The notes under the pieces are model-generated. The model had not been told where the DNA came from and ran no database searches. It worked only from the letters and a program-made list of their open reading frames with translations. DNA of 49,910 nt, taken from assembly GCA_029287915.1 (NCBI GenBank), contig JARFQE010000036.1, forward strand, positions 1-49,910. Direction: 5' to 3'. Both the position numbers and the translations under genes were made by a program. Source of the DNA: Arenicellales bacterium (GTDB taxonomy: Bacteria > Pseudomonadota > Gammaproteobacteria > BMS3Bbin11). Shown one piece after another: positions 8,045 to 16,109 of the stretch (position 1 is its first letter; each line of letters begins with the position of its first letter).

Positions 8045-9120
8045 TATGAGGCTTTGGCATCATCAATTACATCACGTCGTGGCCAGACCTTGAGCAATAC
8101 CTGTACAACGGTCGCCAGTGGTATCGCAAAGAAAACTCCCCAGAAACCCCACAGGCCGCCAAAAACCAGTACGGCGATAATGATCGCAATGGGGTGCAGA
8201 TTTACTACCTCAGAAAACAGCAGTGGCACCAGAACATTGCCATCCAGTGCCTGAATAACACCGTAGGATACAATTAACCAGCCTGTCTGTGGAACCCAGC
8301 CCCATTGAAAGAATGCAATTAACATAACGGGTATAGTTACCACTGCAGCACCAATATAGGGAATAATCACCGACAGACCGACCAGTACTGACAACAACAT
8401 GGCAAACTGCAGGCCAAACAGTGAAAAAACGGCATAGGTCACTGACCATACAACAATAATTTCCCACGCCTTGCCGCGTACATACTTGGCGATCTGGCTA
8501 TTCACCTCAACCCATACTGTGGTGGCCAGCCTGCGTTGTTTTGGCAACAATCCTATTACCCAGTCTGTAATCAATTCCTTGTCTTTGAGAAAGAAGAAAA
8601 CCAGCAATGGCACCAGAAAAAGATAAACAACAATTGCAAGCAGGCCGGGTACCGATGCCAGTGACTGGGTAAGAAGGTATTGTGCTGTACCGCCAATTTC
8701 TGAGCGTAGAATAACTGCCAGTTCGCGAATCTGATTTTCGGTAATCATTGCCGGGTATTTTGCCGGCAGTTCAAGCAAGGCCTGCTGGCTTGCGGAAATC
8801 ATGCTCGGAATCTGCTGTAGTAGTTGGCTTACCTGGGTTGAAAGTAACGGTAATAACCAGAACAACAACAGTAAATATATTACCAGGAATAATGCGAAGG
8901 TGATTACCGATGCAACAAGGCGGCTCAGCTTTATACGCAGGAGTCTTCGTACTATGCCTTCCAGCAAATAGGCAATGATAATGCTGGCAAATACAGGTGC
9001 TAGCATGTCGCCCATAATCAGCACAACAAACAGTACACCTGCCAACAATAATAGCAATATCAGTGCTTGTGGATCAGAAAAATACCTCTGCCACCAGAGG
9101 CGTACCAGGTTCATTGACAT
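8044..9120 (-). CDS. AI-2E/PerM family membrane transporter
   Basis: The 358-residue integral membrane protein belongs to the AI-2E (PerM/YdiK/TqsA) family of putative permeases. It has about eight transmembrane helices. A pair lies at 18-65 after the family-typical N-terminus, one or more around 75-95, and a C-terminal set ends in VFGGLWGFWGVFFAIPLATVV, the conserved family signature. Members include exporters and sodium/proton antiporters, and the substrate here cannot be assigned. It is the first gene of the operon with rsmJ and rsmE. Confidence 0.9.
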   Translation of the reverse strand: MSMNLVRLWWQRYFSDPQALILLLLLAGVLFVVLIMGDMLAPVFASIIIAYLLEGIVRRLLRIKLSRLVASVITFALFLVIYLLLLFWLLPLLSTQVSQLLQQIPSMISASQQALLELPAKYPAMITENQIRELAVILRSEIGGTAQYLLTQSLASVPGLLAIVVYLFLVPLLVFFFLKDKELITDWVIGLLPKQRRLATTVWVEVNSQIAKYVRGKAWEIIVVWSVTYAVFSLFGLQFAMLLSVLVGLSVIIPYIGAAVVTIPVMLIAFFQWGWVPQTGWLIVSYGVIQALDGNVLVPLLFSEVVNLHPIAIIIAVLVFGGLWGFWGVFFAIPLATVVQVLLKVWPRRDVIDDAKAS

Positions 9121-9238
9121 AGTAATCTCATACTCACTTTGGCTTGATTATACTTGCTGTAACGAGCAGGACAAATGCTGGTAGCAAGAAAGGCGATGAT
9201 ATAGATTTCTTATTGATGCATTGCTATATTCGCTTTGC

Positions 9239-9700
9239 ATGATCAGGATAACCATACAGGAAAAAGACTTCAGTCTCGAGCAGGAGGTCAATCTGCTACG
9301 CAATGGCCGAGTGGATATCGGGGCTATCGCCAGTTTTATCGGGCTGGTGCGTGACATCAATGAAGGTGATGATGTCAGTCAGCTGACGCTAGAACATTAC
9401 CCAGGCATGACGGAAAACCAGATAAATAAGATTGCCATCGAAGCAGAATCACGCTGGCCTCTGCAGGCCATTACCATCATTCACCGTGTTGGTACTCTCG
9501 CTCCCGGTGACCAGATAGTACTTGTTATCACTGCCAGCTCACATAGAGCAGCAGCCTATGAAGCTAACGAATTTATCATGGACTACCTGAAAACCAGAGC
9601 AACTTTCTGGAAGAAGGAAACCCTGGATAATCGTTCACGCTGGGTAGAAGGCCGCCCTGCAGATAATGCTGCTGCTGACCGCTGGAAGAAGCCGGCTTGA
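9239..9700 (+). CDS. moaE: Molybdopterin synthase catalytic subunit MoaE
   Basis: MoaE is the large subunit of molybdopterin synthase and transfers sulfur from MoaD thiocarboxylate to precursor Z. The sequence has GAIASFIGLVRD, LEHYPGM, the HRVG and GDQIV segments, and the C-terminal KTRATFWKKE with the catalytic lysines. I chose the ATG at 9239 (MIRITIQ), which matches the family's N-terminus. An in-frame ATG at 9221 would add six residues and has no better ribosome binding site. MoaD and the rest of the cofactor genes are not in the window, so moaE is an orphan here. Confidence 0.93.
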   Translation: MIRITIQEKDFSLEQEVNLLRNGRVDIGAIASFIGLVRDINEGDDVSQLTLEHYPGMTENQINKIAIEAESRWPLQAITIIHRVGTLAPGDQIVLVITASSHRAAAYEANEFIMDYLKTRATFWKKETLDNRSRWVEGRPADNAAADRWKKPA

Positions 9701-9770
9701 ATCAGCAAGCATGAAGGGTCTGAGACTCTCAATTATAATATTATTTTCCATCCAGCCTGGGCTGATGAAT

Positions 9771-9801
9771 GAAGCTCGACAATAAGGTCATGTCGGGCTT
9801 C
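9771..9801 (+). promoter_or_regulatory. Hairpin between moaE and fabI
   Basis: GAAGCTCGACA (9771-9781) pairs with TGTCGGGCTTC (9791-9801), giving an 11-pair stem with one G-U pair and a 9-base loop. No T-run follows, so it is not a clear intrinsic terminator. It sits about 80 bases before fabI and could be in that gene's leader. Confidence 0.4.
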
Positions 9802-9878
9802 ACTACTGTCGGCCCACGCTGTGAAAAAAACTGAACATGTAAAAATACGTAACTAGATCTGACTAATAAGGACATATC

Positions 9879-10670
9879 ATGGGATTTCTAAAAAACAAAA
9901 AAATATTGATCGCAGGCGTTGCCAGTGACCGTTCAATCGCTGCCGGCACCGCACTTGCCATGTCTGCACAGGGTGCAGAGCTGGCATTTACCTATCAGAC
10001 AGAAAAACTTAAGACCCGAGTAGAAAAGATTGCTGAGGCCTGTGGCTCATCCATCATTCTGCCATGCGATGTAGCTGAAGATGAACAGATAGATAATGCA
10101 TTTGCTGAACTGGCAAAAAGATGGGATGGTCTGGATGGCATCGTACATTCCATTGCCTTCGCACCACGCAATGAACTTAAAGGCCTGTTTCTCGATGCAA
10201 CCACGCGAGAAGGTTTCAACACAGCACATGAAATCAGCTCCTATAGCTTCACTGCCCTTGCCAGGGCTGGAAGAGAAATGATGCAGGGACGAAACGCTGC
10301 CCTTATCACCATGAGCTATATAGGCGCTGTACGTTCGATGCCTGGCTATAATGTCATGGGATTAGCCAAGGCAAGCCTTGAAGCGAATGTTCGCTACCTT
10401 GCTCAAAGCCTGGGGCCTGATGGCATTCGAGTCAATGCAATCTCTGCTGGTCCCATCAAGACCCTTGCCGCTGCAGGCATCAGTGGCTTTAAACAAATGC
10501 TCGACTTTTATGACAAAACCGCACCACTAGGCCGCAGCGTCACCATCGAGGAAGTAGGAAATGCAGCTGCCTTTCTCTGCTCCGACCTTGCATCCGGCAT
10601 CACCGGGGAAATCACCTATGTCGATGGAGGCTTCAGTACCGTCGGCATTGGAACGGGAATGGTGGAATAA
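9879..10670 (+). CDS. fabI: Enoyl-[acyl-carrier-protein] reductase (NADH) FabI
   Basis: FabI carries out the last reduction of each fatty-acid elongation cycle. The 263-residue protein starts with the atypical nucleotide-binding GVASDRSIA of this group. It has Tyr147, Tyr157 and Lys164 in [21 protein letters not shown], the Y-x6-K catalytic arrangement that separates FabI from ordinary short-chain dehydrogenases. The C-terminal [13 protein letters not shown] is also typical. A good AAGGAC site precedes the ATG. It appears monocistronic and ends at an inverted repeat shared with the convergent lipoprotein gene. Confidence 0.97.
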   Translation: MGFLKNKKILIAGVASDRSIAAGTALAMSAQGAELAFTYQTEKLKTRVEKIAEACGSSIILPCDVAEDEQIDNAFAELAKRWDGLDGIVHSIAFAPRNELKGLFLDATTREGFNTAHEISSYSFTALARAGREMMQGRNAALITMSYIGAVRSMPGYNVMGLAKASLEANVRYLAQSLGPDGIRVNAISAGPIKTLAAAGISGFKQMLDFYDKTAPLGRSVTIEEVGNAAAFLCSDLASGITGEITYVDGGFSTVGIGTGMVE

Positions 10671-10674
10671 ACGT

Positions 10675-10739
10675 AGTTCCAAGTTCCAAGTCTGAAGTTC
10701 CAAGAGGAATGATTAACAATGTTTTTGGAACTTGGAACT
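10675..10739. repeat. Heptamer-type repeat forming a 15-bp inverted repeat
   Basis: AGTTCCAAGTTCCAA at 10675-10689 is the exact complement of TTGGAACTTGGAACT at 10725-10739. A third AAGTTCCAAG copy lies in the loop at 10695-10704. Each arm is a doubled 7-base unit (AAGTTCC on one strand, GGAACTT on the other). It lies between the convergent fabI and lipoprotein genes and could act as a bidirectional terminator. The unit differs by one base from the GAAACTT unit of the tandem repeat at 34915-34952. Confidence 0.9.
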
Positions 10740-10744
10740 TGTAT

Positions 10745-11374
10745 TTACTTAATCAACCCACTCTTCTTCATATCGGTTATCACAAGTTTTTCCAGCTCGC
10801 TGATTACTGCTTGTGATGAAGAGGGATTGAAGCTTTCGGTTTTACCTGCCCAGATCATTTTTTCTGAACTAACGGCAAACAATTTTGTGTCCAGCCTGAC
10901 GATGGTATCAGTCACTGTATAACCTGGGCTATAAACGGCTGTATGACGCATACCATAGTAACCATACATACCACCATAACCAAATCCGGCTGTCGGGACA
11001 TAGTCAATGGAAGGCGGCACCTCTCTTTGCTCCTTGCTTACACCCTGTAATGTAACGACCAGCACCCCGTCTGCGCCCACTTTTTCGACTGCAGCAAGAA
11101 CTTCCTCTTTCTGATCGGCACTTTCCAAATCAGGTATCAAAGTATAGCTTGCTACAGCTGTTCTATCATTTGCCGTGATCAGGTTCGCAAATTCCTGTTC
11201 AAAAGATCTCCTCTTGATATCATCTTTGATAATCCCGATGACAAGGATTTTCTGTAGCGCAGGACCCTTATATTCCGGATCACTCCAGCGATTGACAAGA
11301 CTTGTTGAGCTACATGAGCTGAGTACAAATGCAATAAATATGATCACTGGTAAAAAAAAGAGTTTTTTAAACAT
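10745..11374 (-). CDS. Lipoprotein, DUF4136-like
   Basis: The 209-residue protein has a clear lipoprotein signal (basic start, hydrophobic core, VLSSC with Cys21). The mature part starts SSTSLVNRWSDPEYKG, followed by an alpha/beta domain (KILVIGI, GADGVLVVTL) and a Gly/Tyr-rich insert (FGYGGMYGYYGM). The pattern VxxWxDP plus a stretch of IGI and a late WAGKTES resembles small envelope lipoproteins of the DUF4136 group, which have no established role. It is transcribed alone or at the end of the minus-strand envelope run, 100 bases beyond the SET-domain gene. Confidence 0.75.
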   Translation of the reverse strand: MFKKLFFLPVIIFIAFVLSSCSSTSLVNRWSDPEYKGPALQKILVIGIIKDDIKRRSFEQEFANLITANDRTAVASYTLIPDLESADQKEEVLAAVEKVGADGVLVVTLQGVSKEQREVPPSIDYVPTAGFGYGGMYGYYGMRHTAVYSPGYTVTDTIVRLDTKLFAVSSEKMIWAGKTESFNPSSSQAVISELEKLVITDMKKSGLIK

Positions 11375-11478
11375 GTCGTATCAACCTTGATTCGTCAATT
11401 AAATTTTATTTAGCCCTGATTATTTAGCTATCGATATACAGCCAGTTTCTGCACGCACTTTTTTTACTGCAGAATTAG

Positions 11479-11799
11479 CTAGTCTATATCATCCCAGTCC
11501 TCACCATAATTGATGGTTATTTCTTCACCACGCTTTATCATTCGTGAAGCGTATAAGTCAAAACCATCAAATTCTGCACAGGCATTAGAACTGTGGTTAA
11601 GATAACGCAGTTTGTTTCTACCTGAACGACCGACTACTCCACTTTCGTCATAAACCCATAAGACATGGCTGCCATTACGTTTTGCAGCAGGTCCCATGTA
11701 TTCGCCAAGATAGGTACCTTCTTCTATATCCGACCTGGCAAACAGGCCTCTACCATGTATTCCAGAGTCTGTTACATAAGTCAATTTATAGACGCTCAT
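11479..11799 (-). CDS. Small SET-domain protein (putative lysine methyltransferase)
   Basis: The 106-residue protein is essentially a bare SET domain. It has GRGLFA at 16-21, RYLNHSSNAC at 65-74 (the NHS/NH motif that binds S-adenosylmethionine) and EEITINYGEDW at 92-102 (the catalytic-tyrosine motif). No pre-SET or post-SET cysteine cluster is present. SET domains mostly methylate protein lysines, and the target here is unknown. Bacterial stand-alone SET proteins are uncommon but known. It starts 15 bases after the YihY/BrkB stop on the same strand, so it is probably co-transcribed with that gene. Confidence 0.85.
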   Translation of the reverse strand: MSVYKLTYVTDSGIHGRGLFARSDIEEGTYLGEYMGPAAKRNGSHVLWVYDESGVVGRSGRNKLRYLNHSSNACAEFDGFDLYASRMIKRGEEITINYGEDWDDID

Positions 11800-11813
11800 T
11801 CGCTATTACTTCC

Positions 11814-13151
11814 TTAAGCTCTAACCCTGTTTATTCGTTCTTCATCACTGGCCAGCTGTTTAATAGTTATATCATTCACTGCATCAAGCCCTTCCTGCTC
11901 AGCCAGCTTAAGGACATCAACAACATTTGCATTAGTCCTTATATCTGTTCTTTTTGTCCTTTCCTTCTTTGAATCATAAATATATGTAAGTAATTCAGCA
12001 CTGCTGGTTTCATCCGGTGGACGCCCCGGCAATAGCTTCATTTCATCATCAACGATATTCAAATAGCCACCTTGCTTCAGTTGGTAGACCATTTTTTCAA
12101 CCAGATCATCAGGTAGTTGGAGCTGATGAGCGACCTCGACTAATGTCAGCGGCGGTTTATCTGCATAATAATTTCTTGTCACCAGCACCATTAGCTGTAG
12201 TGCCAGAACTTCACTTTCATAAGGCGACAACTCTTCATCATGATAGAGATAAAGCAGTTTGTCTGCATGCTGATAATAATAGGCAATGCTGGAACCAAGT
12301 AACATTATCAACCAGATTATGTAGATCCAGATAAACAGAATAATGATTGTTGCAAAAGCAGAATAGATGGCATCGTACTTTGCCGATCCAACAATAAACA
12401 GCGTAAACACAAAGCTGGCAACCTTGAATAACAGAGTTGATATCGTAGCGCCAAACAATGCGGCCACTGGTCTTACTCGTGTATTCGGGACGAAAACATA
12501 AATGAAGGCAATAGCAATGACCGTCATGAAGAATGGTAAATAAACAGAAAGCATATTATACAGAAATGCCCCTGTCTCAGTTTCCACGGCATGCTGGAAC
12601 AGACTCATGTGCTTGACCGAATTGGAGAGACCAATAGCGGAAAATATCAGTACCGGTCCGACCAGTAACACAGAGATATAATGACTGAATCGCTCTGGCA
12701 GAGGCCGCAGTTTTCTAACGCACCAGGTACTATTAAACGCCTCTTCAATTTGACGAATCAATGAAACAACGGTGAAGATCAGAATACCCAGGCCTACAGC
12801 ACCGAGCACTCCAACCTGGATATTATCGACGAAAGTAAGAATGGTAGAGGTAATTTCTACCCCTTTTTCTCCCAGAGGTTCAAGACCATTTAGTAGCAGG
12901 GGCTCCAGTTGATTATGTACACCAAACCCTTTCAGCACCGAAAACATAACTGCAAGCAAAGGAACAATCGACAGGATGGTCATGTAAACCAGTGCCATGG
13001 CATACAGTTTATGGTTGCCGGCTAGCACATCAACCACTAGCATCTGCAGCCCACGCAGAAACAGCAAAAATTTTCGCTTCCAGCCTGGCAGACTGTTTAT
13101 ATCAGACTGCCAGACATTAGCATCCCACCAGTTCAGAAGATTCGTAAACAA
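11814..13151 (-). CDS. YihY/BrkB family inner-membrane protein
   Basis: The 445-residue protein belongs to the YihY/virulence factor BrkB family, once misannotated as RNase BN. The conserved opening (AMALVYMTILSIVPLLAVMFSVLKG) and about six transmembrane helices fill residues 35-290. The C-terminal 150 residues are soluble and look like a winged-helix segment (LTLVEVAHQLQLPDDLVEKMVYQLKQGG), which is present in the longer family members. The function is not settled. It is the upstream partner of the SET-domain gene and lies downstream of the FkpA-like gene on the same strand. Confidence 0.9.
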   Translation of the reverse strand: MFTNLLNWWDANVWQSDINSLPGWKRKFLLFLRGLQMLVVDVLAGNHKLYAMALVYMTILSIVPLLAVMFSVLKGFGVHNQLEPLLLNGLEPLGEKGVEITSTILTFVDNIQVGVLGAVGLGILIFTVVSLIRQIEEAFNSTWCVRKLRPLPERFSHYISVLLVGPVLIFSAIGLSNSVKHMSLFQHAVETETGAFLYNMLSVYLPFFMTVIAIAFIYVFVPNTRVRPVAALFGATISTLLFKVASFVFTLFIVGSAKYDAIYSAFATIIILFIWIYIIWLIMLLGSSIAYYYQHADKLLYLYHDEELSPYESEVLALQLMVLVTRNYYADKPPLTLVEVAHQLQLPDDLVEKMVYQLKQGGYLNIVDDEMKLLPGRPPDETSSAELLTYIYDSKKERTKRTDIRTNANVVDVLKLAEQEGLDAVNDITIKQLASDEERINRVRA

Positions 13152-13182
13152 ATCGACCTCACTGTGTATAGATAATCTTTAC

Positions 13183-13860
13183 CTACTTGACTTCCAGTAG
13201 TTCAATTTCGAAAAGCAGGGTTTCACCTGGACCAATAACGTTACCGGCACCCTTATCAGCGTAGCCGAATTCAGGCGGTATCACTACTTCCCATTTATCG
13301 CCAACTTTCATCATTGGCACTACTTCCTGCCAGCCTTTAATGACACCCGTCAGACCGAACGTAGCTGGCTTGTCACGCTTATACGAGGAATCAAACTCAG
13401 TCCCGTTTATCAGGCTGCCACGATAATGTACAGTTACTTCACTATCGGCAGTTGCCTGTTTGCCTTTACCTGATTTAACGACCTTGTACTGAATACCACT
13501 ATCAAGTGTTTTTACCCCTGACTTTTTTGCATTTTCAGCGCGATATTTATCACCTGCTTTTTTATTCGCTGCGACCTTCTCCTCTAAAGCCTTCAGTTGT
13601 TTGTCGCGCTCTGCGGCCATTACTGTCTGCATCTCTTCAGGTGACAATGCAGCTTTTCCACCACTGAGAGCGTCTTTCATTGCAGCAGAAAAGGCATCTG
13701 GATCAACATCGAGCCCTTCGGCTTTTAGTGAGGTTGCGAGCCGATAGCCAACAGAATAGCTAAATTTTTGTTTATGGCTTTTTAATTCTGCGGCAACTGT
13801 AATAGCCGGTGCTGCCAGTGACAATACAAGTATGGCAAGGGTAATATTTTTAAATTTCAC
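13183..13860 (-). CDS. fkpA: FKBP-type peptidyl-prolyl cis-trans isomerase, periplasmic (FkpA-like)
   Basis: The enzyme speeds proline isomerisation and acts as a folding chaperone in the periplasm. I chose the GTG at 13860 because AAAGAGGAT lies just upstream and translation from it begins with a clean signal peptide (MKFKNITLA...ITVAA). The frame runs open about 32 codons further upstream without signal-like sequence. The mature protein has an N-terminal helical dimerisation part (about 30-115, charged) and a C-terminal FKBP domain (about 125-225) with VTVHYRGSLINGTEFDSS, VIKGWQEVV and IPPEFGYADKG. This matches the FkpA/Mip layout. It lies between two envelope genes. Confidence 0.9.
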   Translation of the reverse strand: MKFKNITLAILVLSLAAPAITVAAELKSHKQKFSYSVGYRLATSLKAEGLDVDPDAFSAAMKDALSGGKAALSPEEMQTVMAAERDKQLKALEEKVAANKKAGDKYRAENAKKSGVKTLDSGIQYKVVKSGKGKQATADSEVTVHYRGSLINGTEFDSSYKRDKPATFGLTGVIKGWQEVVPMMKVGDKWEVVIPPEFGYADKGAGNVIGPGETLLFEIELLEVK

Positions 13861-13883
13861 TTTAATCCTCTTTATAGTGCGAA

Positions 13884-13901
13884 ACCCGAGAATACCCGGG
13901 T
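13884..13901 (-). terminator. Weak hairpin between lipoprotein and fkpA-like genes
   Basis: On the minus strand ACCCG/CGGGT forms a 5-pair stem around an 8-base loop, followed by only TTT. It may attenuate read-through from the upstream lipoprotein gene, but it is short. Confidence 0.2.
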
Positions 13902-13955
13902 AGTAAGTTTGTATACTGGATAATATATGACTATGGTGATCAAACAAAGTTTGCA

Positions 13956-14831
13956 TTAATGCACTTTTGCAGATAATTCATTGAGCAGATTTTCCAGGTC
14001 TTGTTTGACACGTTCCATCAATTCCTGCCATTGCGCCTGATAATCCTGAAAAGTTCCGGCATTGATCTTGTTAAGATTTTTCCTGGTAATAATTATTACT
14101 TCGCCACTTTCAGCAATACTGCTCATATCAGGCTGGGCAAGTCTCCTACTACTCTGGTTGAGCTCTTTTACTGTGTTTTCCATCGTTTCCCGATCAGCAG
14201 GATCAATTTCCTCCTTCTGTTCCTTTATAGCATTCTCTATTGAAGCTGCCAGTGCATCTAGATGAAGGCGCATAATCTCGCTATATTCCGTTATCGTCTG
14301 GCTAGCCTGATTACCAAGGCTTTCGGTCAGATCTAGCAGCTGATCATTCAGAGACTCAAGCTCAGCAGTTACTCTCTTGCTGGCTTCTTCTAGCTGTTGT
14401 GTAATTTCATTTCCTATTGAGCTAATTCGGTTAACAAAATCGGATACCGCAGAACTTGCCAGCACCACTTTTTCCGTTTTGTCATAATCTACCTTCCATG
14501 CATCACCCTGTTTTATCAGATAAGTAACGAAATTAAGCATTTCGCTTGTTGCAGCATCTGGTTTTGATATGTGTGTATAGACGCGCGCTTCATGATCTTC
14601 AATAATAACTTTGCCCCATGACGGAATCATCCCTTGCCAGTCGTACGAAAAGGCATCATAAGCCTCTTCACTTGCCAGAGTAGAGTATTCAACTACCCCT
14701 GAAACATTCCCTTCTATGACAGATTTCCAGAACTCCCTGGCCACCTCCTGTGGAGTTTGTGGCTTGCCGCAGGCAGTGAGAAAAAGGGCTAAAAAGAGCG
14801 TGATTAAAATTTTCAGTAATACGGGTTTCAT
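13956..14831 (-). CDS. Lipoprotein with DUF4878/NTF2-like domain and coiled coil
   Basis: The 291-residue protein has a good lipobox (FLTAC, Cys21). Residues about 25-130 (TPQEVAREFWKSVIEGN, then QGDAWKVDYD) look like the NTF2-like DUF4878 lipoprotein domain. The rest (about 140-290) is long, helical and rich in Glu, Gln, Ser and Leu (for example QLEEASKRVTAELESLNDQ), probably a coiled coil that reaches away from the membrane. No enzyme motif is visible. It is placed between the SYLF protein and the FkpA-like chaperone on the same strand, which suggests an envelope-related role. Confidence 0.7.
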   Translation of the reverse strand: MKPVLLKILITLFLALFLTACGKPQTPQEVAREFWKSVIEGNVSGVVEYSTLASEEAYDAFSYDWQGMIPSWGKVIIEDHEARVYTHISKPDAATSEMLNFVTYLIKQGDAWKVDYDKTEKVVLASSAVSDFVNRISSIGNEITQQLEEASKRVTAELESLNDQLLDLTESLGNQASQTITEYSEIMRLHLDALAASIENAIKEQKEEIDPADRETMENTVKELNQSSRRLAQPDMSSIAESGEVIIITRKNLNKINAGTFQDYQAQWQELMERVKQDLENLLNELSAKVH

Positions 14832-14854
14832 TTGATAGATTGAAGATTATATGA

Positions 14855-15439
14855 CTATATGGTTGGTTTACTGAGAGCTTTGTAGCTATATTTCTGTCCG
14901 CCAAGTGTAGCTTCATACATTAGGCCGCCCTTGGCGATGGTAAAAACAGCCATTCCCTTATAATAGCCGCCCACGGTAGTTGCTGAATCTCTATCGCCAC
15001 TGGCGCTGGCAGAGGAACCGGCTGTTGAGGCGCCTGCTGATACTCCGGCGGTAATTGCAACTGCAGTTGCCTGAGCCCCGAACTCGAACTGACCTGAGGT
15101 AAATTCGTCAAAGGCACGCTTGTCCTTGAAGAAAATTATCTGACTATATGCCTGGCCACCTAGCTGAAAACCTATTGTCAACTGGGTCACCGAAGCTTCA
15201 CCAACCTGTATGCCGGCAACGAAAACACCGCCCTTGCCATGGGCCCCGCCAATACCGACGCCTCCTTTCCCGATTGTCGGGAAAACAGCATAGCCATAAC
15301 TATTGTCAAAAAATGAACCGCTTTCACCTGCATTCTTGAATACCCTGATTGTTGCATTATAGGCATCTGCAGAAGCATGGCTGGCGCTATACAACACTAA
15401 TGCAAACAGAATACTGATTAATTTTTGAAAAATTTTCAT
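14855..15439 (-). CDS. SYLF-domain (Ysc84-type) secreted lipid-binding protein
   Basis: The 194-residue protein has a Sec signal peptide (cleavage near SHASA/DAYN, about residue 25) and then the SYLF/YSC84 domain. The domain shows YGYAVFPTIGKGGVGIGGAHGKG, GFQLGGQAYS, FDEFTSGQFEFGA and the closing KGGLMYEATLGGQKYSY. Family members bind phospholipids; bacterial ones are exported and poorly understood. A low-complexity Ala/Ser/Gly stretch sits at about 135-150. It is the first gene of the minus-strand envelope group. Confidence 0.85.
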   Translation of the reverse strand: MKIFQKLISILFALVLYSASHASADAYNATIRVFKNAGESGSFFDNSYGYAVFPTIGKGGVGIGGAHGKGGVFVAGIQVGEASVTQLTIGFQLGGQAYSQIIFFKDKRAFDEFTSGQFEFGAQATAVAITAGVSAGASTAGSSASASGDRDSATTVGGYYKGMAVFTIAKGGLMYEATLGGQKYSYKALSKPTI

Positions 15440-15595
15440 AGTGTTAGACTCACAGGTGGAGCAAAGGACATGTAATAGCTGAAAACAATTAACATGTATA
15501 TGAAATTAATTTTGTATGATAACAGAATTGCCATTCATGACTACAGCCAGATCAGGAATGTTTAAAAAATCCGCAGGTATAAAGGAGGGATAAAG

Positions 15596-15721
15596 ATGTA
15601 TATCTGCGACAGCGCTTACAATGCTGTATGTGAAAGCGGAACTAACTTAATCAGCGTAAGCCACGCAAAAAAAACAGGGAACAATGCCAAAGTCCCTGTG
15701 AACACCTGGCTTACAGGGTAA
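15596..15721 (+). CDS. Small ORF (41 aa) with a near-perfect ribosome binding site
   Basis: The sequence AAAGGAGGGATAAAG sits directly before an ATG, with GGAGG seven bases from the start, the best Shine-Dalgarno site in the window. The frame encodes 41 residues starting MYICDSAYNAVCESGTN, with Cys4 and Cys12, and has no signal peptide or known domain. It ends four bases before the stop of the convergent 86-residue gene and contains, in antisense, that gene's terminator. The strong site supports translation, but codon-level evidence is too short to be sure. Confidence 0.4.
   Translation: MYICDSAYNAVCESGTNLISVSHAKKTGNNAKVPVNTWLTG
15667..15699 (-). terminator. Intrinsic terminator after the 86-residue gene
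   Basis: On the minus strand ACAGGGA (15699-15693) pairs with TCCCTGT (15680-15674) around a 12-base loop and is followed directly by a run of T (8 with the last stem base, 15674-15667). This is a textbook Rho-independent terminator 26 bases past the stop at 15725. Confidence 0.9.
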
Positions 15722-15724
15722 TCT

Positions 15725-15985
15725 TTACCTGGGCCTCAGATAACGCCAGGCAATAATTTCATTTTCATTCAGTACGATGTGGGTATTTGTCTCTAGTAGC
15801 CATTTTTCCAGTACAGCCCCTTTATAGTAGGCTCTTTCTGTGCGCCCACTATCCAGTCGGACATAGAACAGCATGGGCTTGTCCGGGTCTTTTGGCGCAG
15901 CCGGTAAACCATCAACTGTATACACCCATTTGTAAGGCTCTATGCGCGCAGATTCACCGTTCTTTTTTACCATGACATCAAGCAT
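15725..15985 (-). CDS. Hypothetical protein (86 aa)
   Basis: The protein is a soluble alpha/beta-looking polypeptide with no signal peptide. Notable segments are PYKWVYTVDGLPAAPKDPDKP, the strand FYVRLDSGRTERAYY and the C-terminal NENEIIAWRYLRPR. The start at 15985 is preceded by AAGAAGGGTG at good spacing. It has its own terminator at 15667-15699, so it is expressed as a single small transcript. I recognise no family. It lies between the SYLF group and bioA, without an obvious functional link. Confidence 0.65.
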   Translation of the reverse strand: MLDVMVKKNGESARIEPYKWVYTVDGLPAAPKDPDKPMLFYVRLDSGRTERAYYKGAVLEKWLLETNTHIVLNENEIIAWRYLRPR

Positions 15986-16109
15986 TCGTTAATCACCCTT
16001 CTTTATTTTCATATTGTTCGATTATAATCCACATAGATAAGAAAACTTTTGATCTATATCAAATTAATTGCAATCCATTTCATTTCTACGCCATTCTGTT
16101 TACCGACAA

